Origin: Adiantum capillus-veneris
Taxonomy: Eukaryota; Streptophyta; Polypodiopsida; Polypodiales; Pteridaceae
Reading direction: 5' to 3'
Assembly (NCBI GenBank): GCA_014529385.2
Contig: CM043971.1
Location: forward strand, 58,353,709-58,417,708
Length of the DNA stretch: 64,000 nt
Part shown: in pieces, positions 55,043-64,000 of the stretch
Position numbering within the stretch: position 1 is the stretch's first letter
Layout: each line of letters begins with the position of its first letter
Made by a program: the position numbers and the translations under genes
Notes under the pieces: model-generated
What the model saw: only the letters and a program-made list of their open reading frames with translations
Databases searched by the model: none
What the model was told of the DNA's origin: nothing

Positions 55043-57907
55043 TTGTTGGGGTCTTGCAATGAAATGGGCCATGGAATGTACAATTGTCCACATCCAAGGC
55101 GACTTCCGGGAGACATATATCCCCCTAGACTGCCTCCTCTCACTGTGCAACAAGAACTAGCTCAAGGCCCACAAATCCTTCGTCGACCACCACCACCAGC
55201 AAATATACCTCCCGCCCCACATGAGGAGGAAGAAAGAGGAGTCAACATCATCAAGCTAGAAGAGGTAATAGATGAGCTTACTCTAAACTTTGATGTTATG
55301 CCGGCAGAAAAACGCACAAGAGCACATGATAAGGATGAAGACATGAGAAGAGAAGGAACAAATTCAGCCAGAAGGGACAAGAAAAAGAAGTCAAAGATGG
55401 AAGAAGCTGAAAGTAGCAGGAAGAAAAGATCAAGACAAAGGAAAATTGGTATCAACGACTTCCCATTGGGAAAGGAGCTAGAGCCCTACAACATCCTGGA
55501 GGATTTACAAACCCAAAAGCCAAACATTTCATGGCCTCAACTTCTACACCTATCAGCCAAAGTAAGAAGGCAATGGCCATAGTTGGTAAGTATAAGAATT
55601 CCAAAAAAGAAAGCAAATCTTTCCATTAAGGTTGTGGCCTCAAAGCTACAAAAAGATGTGGAACCCATTGTGGATGCTTACATAAGGGGTAAAAAGGTGT
55701 CTAATGTATATGTTGACGGTGGAGCTCAAATGTGTGTGATCACGGAAAAATCAATGAACAGGTTAGGGCTTGAAATTACAAAGTCCTCTAATTGTCAAGC
55801 TAAGCTAGCCAACAACTCAAGTGTGAAGTGTTTGGGGATCATTGAAAATGTAAAAGTCTCTGTATGTAACATAGATGCACGAGTGGATATGTATGTCATG
55901 CCAGCTAAGGGGGAGGGCTATCCCATCATCCTAGGGAGGCCTTGGCTCATTGTTGTGAATGCAGATCAAAAATGGGGAAGTGGTCGTTTGATTCTTAAGA
56001 AGGGTCAACCGGTGGTGTATGATTGGCGAGAAGGAAAGCAACTAGATATCAACTATGAAACCACGGCAGATGAAGAGAGCGAGGAGGAGAGTCCTTACTC
56101 AAGTGATGAGGAAGCATCAACCAGTGAAGAGGAGTCTTCTTTGGAGGTAATGGGAATTGTATTCAACGTCAACACCCAAGATGTTTCTCTAGAAGAAAAG
56201 CCAACAGACAATCACACACGAGGGGATGAAAGATGCCACCACCTTGAAGAAGGATTTGAGAAGATGCTTGCAAAAGATCTTACTTGTGAGGAGAAGAGGT
56301 CCTACATCAATATGTTAAGGAGGTATCCCAATTTGTTTATCACTGACTACTCACAAATAAGAGGTGTAGATGTAATAGAGCATCGAATTGAATTGAAACC
56401 AGAGACCAAACCCGTGGCTCAAAAGTTAAGGCGACTAGGATCTGTGCAACAAAAGGCTCTCCTACAAGAAGTGAATCGACTCTTGAAGGCTGGCTTCATA
56501 TATCTAGTATCCAACTCCGAATGGGTATCACCTATTGTAGTCACTCCCAAGAAGAATGGTAAGTGGAGGGTCCGCGTGGATTACAAACCCCTCAATGCTG
56601 CGACAAAGAGGGACCACTTCCCTCTCCCTTTCCAAGATGAAATTTTGAATGAAGTAGCAGGTCACGAATGCTACACTGTGTGTGATGGGTATTCAGGATA
56701 TTTTCAAATTAGAATAGCAGAAGAGGACCAACCAAAAACCACCTTCATCACACCTTGGGGATGTTTTGCATTCAGAGTAATGCCTTTTGGGCTCACCAAT
56801 GCTCCTAGCACCTTCATGAGATTCACAATATTTGTATTTCAGCCATTCTTTGGAAAATCTATAAGAGTCTTTATGGATGATTTCTGTATTTATAGTTGTA
56901 GATCACTTCACTGCCAAAAGGTTGAAGAGGGGCTTAAGAGGCTCCATCAATTTGGGGGACAACTCAACCCAGAGAAGTGTCATATCGGTGAATCTCAGGT
57001 GGTTTTGCTAGGCCATGTGGTTTCTTCACAAGGAATTCAAGTGGATCCCTCTAAAGTAGAGGCCCTTTTGTCATTATCTCCACCAACAACAACTAAGGAG
57101 CTAATGACCTTCAACCACAAAGTGAGGTACATGTCTCGCTTCATCCATCTCCTAGCAGAAGCCATCGCCCCTTTGCATAGGTTGGCAATCCAATCTACAT
57201 TTGAATGGGGGAGGGAACATGCAAAATGTTTTGAGGAAGTGAAGGGCATTCTTAGCTCTCTCCCAATCCTAATGCCACCAGATCCAAAGGAGACCTACTA
57301 TGTCACTCCAAGTGTAGGTTTCGAAGCAATTGGTGTTGTTTTGATGCAAAAAGATCCTAAAACATCATACATGAGGCCGATCTATTTTGCAAGCAAGGTG
57401 ATGACTCCGGCCGAGAAGGGATACACTGAAATGGAGAAAGTGGTCTTTGCAATCTTGTTTGCGGTAAGGAAGTTTCGATCGTATCTTCTCCCTGTGCCAT
57501 TTGTTTTTGTCACCTTAGAGCACAATCTACCATATGTAGTACAACACATGAGCCTCTCATCTAGAATAGCAAAGTGGGTGCTTGAACTCCAAGAATTTGA
57601 ATACACTTTCCTTGTAGAAGATAGCACAAGAGCAGGACTTGCAGACATTCTCACCTACAAAGTGAGAGAAAGGGAAGGATCACGACTACAAAGAGAGGAA
57701 GGCTCAAAACAGTTCAAAGTGAAGGAGATTGATAATGCCCATACTTTATGCTTTGACGGAGCTTATCAACACCAACAAGACAAAGCAGAAGGGGGGATCA
57801 TCATTTTGAACCCACAAAAGGAGGTAATGGTTAGAAAAGGTATCACTCTACCCAATGTTCACTCTAACAATGAGGCTGAGTATGCTGCTCTAACCCTTGG
57901 GTTATAA
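55043..57907 (+). pseudogene. Gag end, protease, RT and RNase H (long ORF with one TAG)
   Basis: One frame runs from 55043 to 57907 with a single TAG at 55580. The start is half of a knuckle (SCNEMGHGMYNCPHP). Removing 2 bases upstream would restore C-x2-C, so the start codon is not real. A charged Gag tail follows. Protease: VYVDGGAQMCVITEKSM (D-G-G in place of D-S/T-G) and IILGRPWL. RT: LLKAGFIYLVSNSEWVSPIV, PKKNGKWRVRVDY, FGLTNAPSTFMRF and VFMDDFCIY with catalytic DD intact. RNase H 1: a degenerate first-Asp region (YVTPSVGFEAIGVVL, Asp missing), YTEMEKVVFAILFAVRKFRS (Glu), TLEHNLPYVV (Asp missing). The second RNase H begins LCFDGAYQHQQDKAEGG and is cut at 57907. Confidence 0.93.
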
Positions 57908-59562
57908 AAGGTGATTCTTTGCTAGTGGTCAGGCAAATTCAAGGGACTTGGAGGTGCAAGAATCGTACATTGTTTGAGTGGCTTAGTAGTGTAAGAGCTT
58001 TGATGAAGGGTTTTAAAGCAACACAGGTACAACACACTGTGAGAACTCATAACAAGGAAGCAGACTTACTCGCAAATGAAAAGCTTCAAATGGCGGTAGG
58101 AGGTGTGAAACTATATGAACCCAAATATCAAGATCAAGAGGAGCTAAAAGACATTATCTTCTTTCTACAAGCAGGTGAGTGTCCCAAACACTTAGACAAG
58201 GTGCAAAGACATAGACTAGTTAAGAAGGCCACACCTTACCAGTTGATCGGGGATGATTTATATCACAAAGGGAAAGATTTGGTCTTGAGGAGAGTACCAG
58301 GTGTGCAAGAGATAGAGAAAATTCTTCTTTCATATCATGATGATGTCTGTGGTGGTCACTTTTCTCAAGATATTACAAGTAGGAAGATTTTACAAGCAGG
58401 GTTTATTTGGTCGAGCTTACATCGTGATGTCCAATATTGGTGTAAGGCATGTAAGCCATGCCAAATTGCTGGGGATAGACGACTAACATATGAGCCTCGA
58501 GTCCCAATAATATCTTATGGCCCTTTTGAAAAGTGGGGTGTGGATGCAATAGGTCCCCTACCTCGTACTTCTACAGGGAAGGTTTTCATCATCATGGGTG
58601 TTGACTACATGACACGATGGGCGGAAGCAACAAGCACAACCCAAATCACAGCTGAAGAGGTATCAAAGTTTATTTTTGACCATATTTTTAGTAGGGTTGG
58701 AACACCCCTAGAAATCTTATCAGATCGAGGCCGGGGTTTTAGGGCTGACCTTCTGAATGATCTCTTGAGGAGGTTAAAAGTGAAACACCTGCATTCCACA
58801 CCCTACTATCCTCAATGCAATGGATTGGTGGAAAAAGTGAATGGAATGATATGTAAGATCATTTCTAAGCAGGTTGTGGACCGGCCTAATGATTGGGATC
58901 GCCATTTGACGGCTGCTCTTTGGGCGTATAGGACATCTTTCAAGGTATCTACCCAATTCACCCCTTTTCATCTAGTTTATGGACATGAGGCACTTCTCCC
59001 CATTGAGGTAGAGCTCTCAAGCTTGCGCGTTCTTGCAAGAGTGGCAAAAAAACCAAAAGAGGTTCTACATGAAAGGATCTTAGATCTCCAATGACTTGAG
59101 CTAGATAGAGAAGAGTCCATTGATCACTACATCACCAAAGCGACAAGCCAAAGGGACAAAATCAACAAGAAGCTCAAGGGGAAAGGATTGAAGGAAGGTA
59201 TGTTGGTTCTTCGCTATGATAACCGACTTGATACTCGACTTGACAAAAAGTTTTTGCAAAGATGGAAGGGACCTTTCATGATAAAAACAAAGTTTGGGAA
59301 TGGTAGTTACAGATTAGCAGATTTATCAGGAAAACTCCACAAGACCAGAGTCAATGGATGGAGATTAAAGCCCTACTTTCAACGTATCAATCCGTTGGTA
59401 GGAAGTCATCTGCTTACATCATCTAAGCTCCAAATTGGCATGGCTCCCTTCGGCTTGGCAAATGCTCCACCTATTTTTAAAGCTTTGATGTGCAAAGAAG
59501 AAACAACCTTGGAATCTGAACATACCCAAGGCAACCCTCCCATCTCCGATTTATGGGATTGA
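57908..59562 (+). pseudogene. Second RNase H end and integrase
   Basis: Frame 1 resumes with GDSLLVVRQIQGTWRCKN and HTVRTHNKEADLLANEKLQ, the D-S-x-L-V-x-x-Q and N-x-x-A-D-x-L-A motifs of the second RNase H. About 20 residues between NNEAEYAALTLGL and this point are missing, so a small deletion with a frame change lies at 57905-57915. Integrase then has DDVCGGHFSQDITSRKIL and CKACKPCQ (HHCC), WGVDAIGPLP (Asp), EILSDRGRGF (Asp) and NGLVEKVNGMI (Glu), all kept. A TGA at 59092 interrupts. KFLQRWKGPFMIKTKFGNGS and VNGWRLKPYF form the C-terminus, ending TGA at 59560-59562. Confidence 0.92.
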
Positions 59563-59732
59563 GGTAATGAAAAGCAGGTCTAATAGAGTAAAAGAGTGCA
59601 TGACACTCCTCCTATTGAAAAAAAAAAGTGGAAAAGGAAAAAATGACAAAAAAAAGAGAAAAAAGAAAAAAGAAAAAGAAGCAACACCGTCCTCCTAAAG
59701 ATATGAATATCTCTAGGCTTGGGGGAGGGCTA
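59563..59732 (+). promoter_or_regulatory. 3' leader and polypurine tract
   Basis: An A-rich stretch with long AAAAAGAAAAAG runs (59620-59680) is followed by CTTGGGGGAGGG (59718-59729), the likely polypurine tract of the Tat-like element. Confidence 0.6.
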
Positions 59733-61170
59733 ATATGAGTGGCATAAAATGGTAACCATCTTTTTGCAACATTTTTCAGCTTAATCAACGTCCTCTTCCT
59801 CATATGTGTATATATTTTTCTACGCTATTAAGTTATCTAGAGTAAATTCTCCCTCTTCGTTTAACCTTTGTGGCGACACATACATTGTACTCTTCCCAAA
59901 AATGTCACTTTAGTTATATATTTATATTACCACCCTTTTCTTTTTTGCTTTGTAAATAAAAGTAAGCATACAATAACCAACTATCTACCCCCAAACTTTC
60001 TTACCTCTTGTGAATTAGTAGTAGAAAAATAATATATCCATCTTCCATCCCATATAGATAAATTACCATGGAAAATCAACTCTCCACTTGTCTTTACCAA
60101 AGATTATGGTCCATCTCTACAAGTCTTCTATGCCCCCTACATAGGTGGCCCAATATCTCTTAAGAATATACATATAGTTTTTCTCCTTTCAAAAAGACTC
60201 AAATTGTATATTCTTTTCACAAGCAAATAATATTGGGCCCTCCTCTATTTGTTTAAGCATCATACCCTTTTGAAAAAGCATGATCCCCCTTGGATGCATA
60301 CAAGAAAAGGGCCCATACAAGAAGACTTGGAAGCAAAAGGTTCCCTAGCTTAGTGTGGACCTTCCAAACCAAATTCCTTGGTGCATGGGCATGAAGAATA
60401 GTCCAAATTCATATCAAACATGTTGAGAAGGTCAAATTTTCCTTTTGAAGCATGTCATTCCGAGCTACAGGTAAAAAGTTATGGTCAAAATAGTGTAAAT
60501 CTGTCATATTCGCAGCAAAAGGAAACTATAAATCAAGTAAATCAAGAGGGTGAGATCTTATTTTTCCGCTACTCATCTTCTAGAAGAGCAATGAGTGTTC
60601 AAGGTCATTTGCATGTGATGGGACCAACCTAAAGATGCTTTCTAAATGCCAAGACAGACAAATTGAGATACCCCGCAGGAGCCACCCGTAGGGCCTCATG
60701 GTGGGGCCCATCTACATTATGCACCACTATGGAGCCTTCACGGTCTAAAATGATATTTTTGGTAAATAAATAGTCCCTTTTATGTCCAATATTCAATGAG
60801 TGGTCAAAGGACACTTAATTAGGGCTAATCACTCACCCTAATTAAGTGTAGCATAATCCCACTTCTACACAACTATAAATAGCCCCCTTGGAGAGACTCA
60901 GGACACACACCTATATTTTCAACTTCATGTTGTTTCTTGATCAATAGTAGAGAAAACCCCAACCCTCCCTCTTTCACATCCTCCCTCCTAACCCTCCTCT
61001 TTGGAGGAAGTGCAACTCTATCCTCCACTCTTCCTATTCTACAATCTCTTACTCCATCAACCCAATAAATCATTTGTAGCACCTCAATAACTTGTAAATA
61101 CATCATGATCTCTCTCATGGTTATGTTAATGATCATTAAATCATCTTAAAAACTTTCAAGTGTCGCAATT
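59733..61170 (+). repeat. Probable 3' LTR of the Tat-like element with TATA box
   Basis: A non-coding region after the polypurine tract. TATAAAT at 60874-60880 with a clear downstream leader looks like a pol II core promoter. No 5' LTR is in the window to verify boundaries. Start and end are inferred from the purine tract and from loss of this character after CAAGTGTCGCAATTCG (about 61158). Confidence 0.5.
60811..60849. promoter_or_regulatory. Perfect 14-bp dyad upstream of a TATA box
   Basis: ACACTTAATTAGGG (60811-60824) and CCCTAATTAAGTGT (60836-60849) are exact inverted copies around an 11-base loop. The TATA box TATAAAT starts 24 bases downstream at 60874. The placement suggests a protein-binding dyad or a U3 hairpin. 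Confidence 0.85.
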
Positions 61171-61810
61171 CGTGATGGTTAGCCAGCGTTTGTCCTCGCC
61201 TTAAAAGGTGTGCGAGAAATCAAGTAAGTGTTCTATTCTCAATTTACCATTGGTTTGTTTCTCCACACTTATTCAATTGGTCTAAAGAAATTTCTCACTC
61301 CAACTCTCTTTTGCTTCATTACATATGCATGTGGCTACCTCTCATGGTGATTTTATTTGTGTCACGGCATTGCATAGATGGAGATGAGCTCTCTATGCAA
61401 AGTGTGTTAGTTTGATGTAAGTGATTCTCTTGTGTGTTTGAGAGGCAAGTCTTGTGCGCATGATTTTTTTTATGAGTGCTTGAGAGAGGAGGAGTTTGGA
61501 TGTATTATGGGTATTCTTATGGGGAGAAGGTGAATGCTATTCCACAAATTGCATATTTCATTTGATGCACGGCATTGGGTTTCATAATCGTTGATGGTGT
61601 TCAAGTGTCCAAAGTGTATATAGAGTAAGGGGGTTTTCAAAATGTGTTGCTTGAGTGGGTGAGTGAAGTGTTATTTTGATTGGTTTCCTTCTCCACTCCC
61701 AAAAGAAGGTGGTGCCCCTAGTAGTGTGCGTACCTCTTTACGAACATTTTGTGAGGGTAGGCCCATTGGTTTGGGTTTAGAGGCCCCATTTCAAAAAGCT
61801 CTCCCTCAGT
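61171..61810. other. No recognised gene
   Basis: This spans the end of the Tat-like LTR to the copia Gag fragment. Readable patches (61663-61845) have no domain. The junction with the copia coding part is near 61800. Confidence 0.4.
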
Positions 61811-62612
61811 ATGAAGGAAGAGGGCACTACTTCTACTCACATTAATGAGTTCAATATCATTTTCACTCAGTTGACCACTCAGGGTTTGGTCTTCGATGAG
61901 GAAATCAAATGTTTCTTCTTGCTATGCAGTTTACCCTCGTCTTGGGATACGTTTTGTACTGCGATTAGCAACTCAGCACCTGGTACCAGTCTAGTGTACA
62001 ATGATGTCCTTGGGAGTCTGTTTATCGAGGAGATTCATAGGAAATCTCTCGAAGGCAAGAAGGATGGTGATGCATATGTTGCTAGTGATAGACAGAGGGG
62101 TCGCACTCGAAGTCGTGCCAAAAGCAAGGAACGTGGGGGCTCACGCAGTAGGTCTCGGGGTTCTGTGCGTAATGTCGAGTGCTATCACTGTCATAAAAAA
62201 GGGCATGTGAAGAAGGATTGCAGGAAATGGCAGCAAAGCAAGAAGGATAAACAGTCCGGTGACACTTCTAAGTCTGATGATTTAAACAAGGGCAAAGCAA
62301 AGTTAGAGGAGATCAATGTGCTAGAGTCTTCAAATGCTCCTATTGTAGAGACTCTTCCGGTAGTTGTTATGCCACTTACGTCTAACATATTGATCTTCAC
62401 AACAGATCTACCTGTCGAGGCTCTTGTTATAGAAGATGTGCATTATGCACATAATTGGATAGTAGATTCTGGTGCGAGTTTCCATGTGACACCACATAAA
62501 GAGTGGTTCTCTACTTATTTTCACTCTTATGGCAAAGTGAGACTTGGTGATGCTTATGAACTAGACATTGAGGGTGTCGAAAATGTCAAATTGCATCTAA
62601 GGAATGGCACGC
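61811..62612 (+). pseudogene. Copia Gag-protease fragment interrupted by an LTR
   Basis: A continuous plus-strand frame, different in sequence from the copia at 26 kb. It starts within Gag (THINEFNIIFTQLTTQGLVF, LCSLPSSWDTFCTAI). An Arg/Ser-rich stretch leads to the knuckle CYHCHKKGHVKKDC (C-x2-C-x4-H-x4-C) at about 62181-62222. Protease starts NWIVDSGASFHVTPHKEWF with D-S-G intact (about 62455-62510) and continues VRLGDAYELDIEGVENVKLH. The frame is then cut at 62612 by an inserted LTR. The first part of Gag is missing upstream of 61811. No stop occurs before the junction, so this copy was better preserved than the others when it was hit. Confidence 0.9.
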
Positions 62613-64000
62613 TGTCATAATAATCAATATCTAATTTTCCTAAATACTTTTCTCATGTTAAACTGATCATTTAATATGGGGAAGTGCCAGGGGAGAAAAA
62701 GCTAGAAATTGGTTAAGCTAGCAAACGGGCCATAGTAGGGATCCAAAGGAGGGAAAATAGGGATCCAAATGGGGGGCCATCTATAAAAGAGCCATGTGCA
62801 ACAATGGGCTTAAAAGAACCTAAGGTTTAGCCCATTAAGACTTCCAAAATGCTAAGGTTCCAAAATTCAAAGGTTGTGTCCAAAGGTCAAACATTGGGGG
62901 AATTGGATGCTTTGTGTGTATCCCAAAAGTCTTTATCAATCCCTACATAGGAGGGGGCGAGCCCTGCAAGTAGGGGACTAGAGAGAAACTCACACACACA
63001 CACACACACACAAGCTCCCTTTACACAAAGGGAATGAGGGACACATGTCAGCTTCCTAGCCCAGATGCCCACAAGGTGTACCCAATTCCTATTGGATGGC
63101 CTTGGAGGTGGACCAATGAGAATTAGTCTAGAGTAAATCTAGTTTAATAAAAGAACCAATAAGAATTAAGCTCTCCAGAAGACTATTGGATAGTCTCCCA
63201 AGGGGACCAATGAGCATTCAGCAGCCCAATGGCTTGCCTGATTCCTATTGGCCAGGAGGGAAAGGGGTCCAATGAGAGTTTAGTTGCATTTATTAATTAC
63301 CTAAAGCTCTCACAAAAGGGGAAAGGGGGACACATGTCAGAAGGCTATCACTTATGCTGCTTAATTACCATTGGCTAAGCCTGGGGAGGTCCAATAGGAT
63401 GCTAGCAAGAGCAAATAGCAAGAGGGGTTGACCGAGAGAGAGAGGGGGCTGATTTTTCAAAGGCATTATCACCTACACACTCACACTAGCTCATGTGTGG
63501 AGTAAGAAGACTCTCTCTCCTTATCAAGATTTAATGGAAAGCTTATCACCTACTCCAAGCTTGTGAGAAGGAAGGCCTACACCAACAACTCTTGGCTTTG
63601 TGATGCAAATCCAACCAAGAGCCAAGCTTCAATGCATGCTTATCTCCTCTACCATGCTAATTACTAAGCTAAGCTATGCTAATATGAGTGATTATGTGAG
63701 GAGATGTACATCTTTCTCGTAAGAATACTCCTTCTTCCTCTCAATCTACTCTCATACCCCGCTAGCTCTCACCAATCTTCGAAGGTGTGTGAGGTCTTGG
63801 GTATGAGACCGTGAGGGAATTGATGTTGTGTTTGATAAGTGTTTTTGTGTAGTGCATGAAGTTTCCATCTTCATTGCACTAGATAGTATTGAAGGAACAC
63901 AAGAAATTGTATTGTATAATGTCTCTCTTGATGGGAGAAACCATAATACAAAGCCTTTTGGAGGGGGGACCGGCTCCATGCAAATCCGGTCCTCAACTAT
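62613..64000 (+). mobile_element. LTR of the chromovirus family, plus orientation, runs off the window
   Basis: It starts TGTCATAATAATCAATATC, the same LTR start as the reverse complement of 35511, 42395 and 45182, and continues TTCTCATGTTAAACTGATCA. Near the window end it has the shared ACCGG...CCGGT hairpin motif and the GATGGGAGAAACCATAATACA region. TATAAAAG at 62782-62789 is the likely TATA box. It interrupts a copia protease. Whether it is solo or the 5' LTR of a full element cannot be seen. The first 700 bp differ a good deal from the other three copies, so it is a different subfamily. Confidence 0.88.
63085..63400 (+). promoter_or_regulatory. Array of CCAAT/ATTGG motifs in the LTR
   Basis: About ten CCAAT or ATTGG pentamers occur in 310 bp (for example 63091, 63113, 63156, 63184, 63204, 63226, 63249, 63268, 63369, 63391), mostly as ATTGG...CCAAT pairs 15-25 bp apart within repeated 70-90 bp units. 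CCAAT boxes bind NF-Y in plants. They lie about 300 bp downstream of the TATA box, so an enhancer role is only a possibility. Confidence 0.6.

Larger units (their letters stand above)
55036..61170 (+). mobile_element. 5'-truncated Tat-like Ty3/gypsy element
   Basis: The order is end of Gag, protease, RT, RNase H, a second RNase H, integrase, then a probable 3' LTR. The second RNase H between the first one and integrase is the known hallmark of the Tat group of plant Ty3/gypsy elements. There is no 5' LTR or Gag capsid core upstream. The sequence becomes recognisable inside the Gag zinc knuckle at about 55036. The 3' LTR start is placed near 59733 after the purine tract GGGGGAGGG, and its end near 61170 is tentative. 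Confidence 0.85.

Noticed and set aside
1-64000. tRNA, rRNA or other structured RNA genes
   Set aside because: I saw no cloverleaf with proper A and B boxes and no rRNA-like sequence. The only B-box-like strings are in the inverted-repeat element at 48.1-48.5 kb.

Overview
The window looks like nuclear DNA of a land plant with a large, repeat-rich genome. It contains Ty1/copia elements with an initiator-Met-tRNA-type primer-binding site, a Ty3/gypsy chromovirus with an integrase-linked chromodomain, a Tat-like Ty3/gypsy element with a second RNase H, 3' ends of L1-type LINEs, and many long (TG)n(GA)n microsatellites. I see no intact host gene. The only host-derived gene is a dead copy of ribosomal protein uS12 (RPS23) at 31.3-31.7 kb. 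The species cannot be named from this sequence.

Layout. 0-13.7 kb is old, mostly decayed DNA: a copia gag remnant (minus, 0.3-1.0 kb), a Ty3/gypsy gag remnant (minus, 5.1-5.6 kb), an internally deleted copia element with matched LTRs and a CTTTC target-site duplication (minus, 6287-9493), the probable 5' LTR edge and primer site of the gypsy element it sits in (about 10.96 kb), and a stray RT fragment (13.0 kb). 13737-24631 is a full-length Ty3/gypsy element (plus) with 464-470 bp LTRs, an ATTAT duplication, gag-pro-RT-RH-IN and a large extra ORF downstream of integrase. 26.0-31.0 kb is a near-complete copia element (plus).

31.0-34.0 kb holds microsatellites and the RPS23 pseudogene. 33974-42395 is a chromovirus (minus) with LTRs of 1.34 and 1.54 kb. 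43585-45182 is a solo LTR of the same family with a TGTTT duplication, and it splits an older repeat whose second copy is at 46.9-47.1 kb. 47.3-52.8 kb has two LINE 3' ends, an inverted-repeat element and dense microsatellites. 55.0-61.2 kb is a 5'-truncated Tat-like gypsy element (plus) and its probable 3' LTR. 61.8-62.6 kb is a copia gag-protease cut by a fourth chromovirus-family LTR, in opposite orientation, that runs off the window end.

The coding parts are retroelement polyproteins: Gag packages RNA, protease matures the polyprotein, RT/RNase H make cDNA and integrase inserts it. All copies are broken by stops and frameshifts. In the two best-preserved plus-strand elements the in-frame stops are almost all TAG at positions where glutamine (CAG) fits. 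I read this as C-to-T decay in the plant CHG methylation context. The other observations most worth following are the extra ORF of the 13.7-24.6 kb element, the mismatched LTR pair of the chromovirus, a perfect dyad just upstream of a TATA box at 60.8 kb, and a CCAAT/ATTGG array in the LTR at 63.1-63.4 kb.
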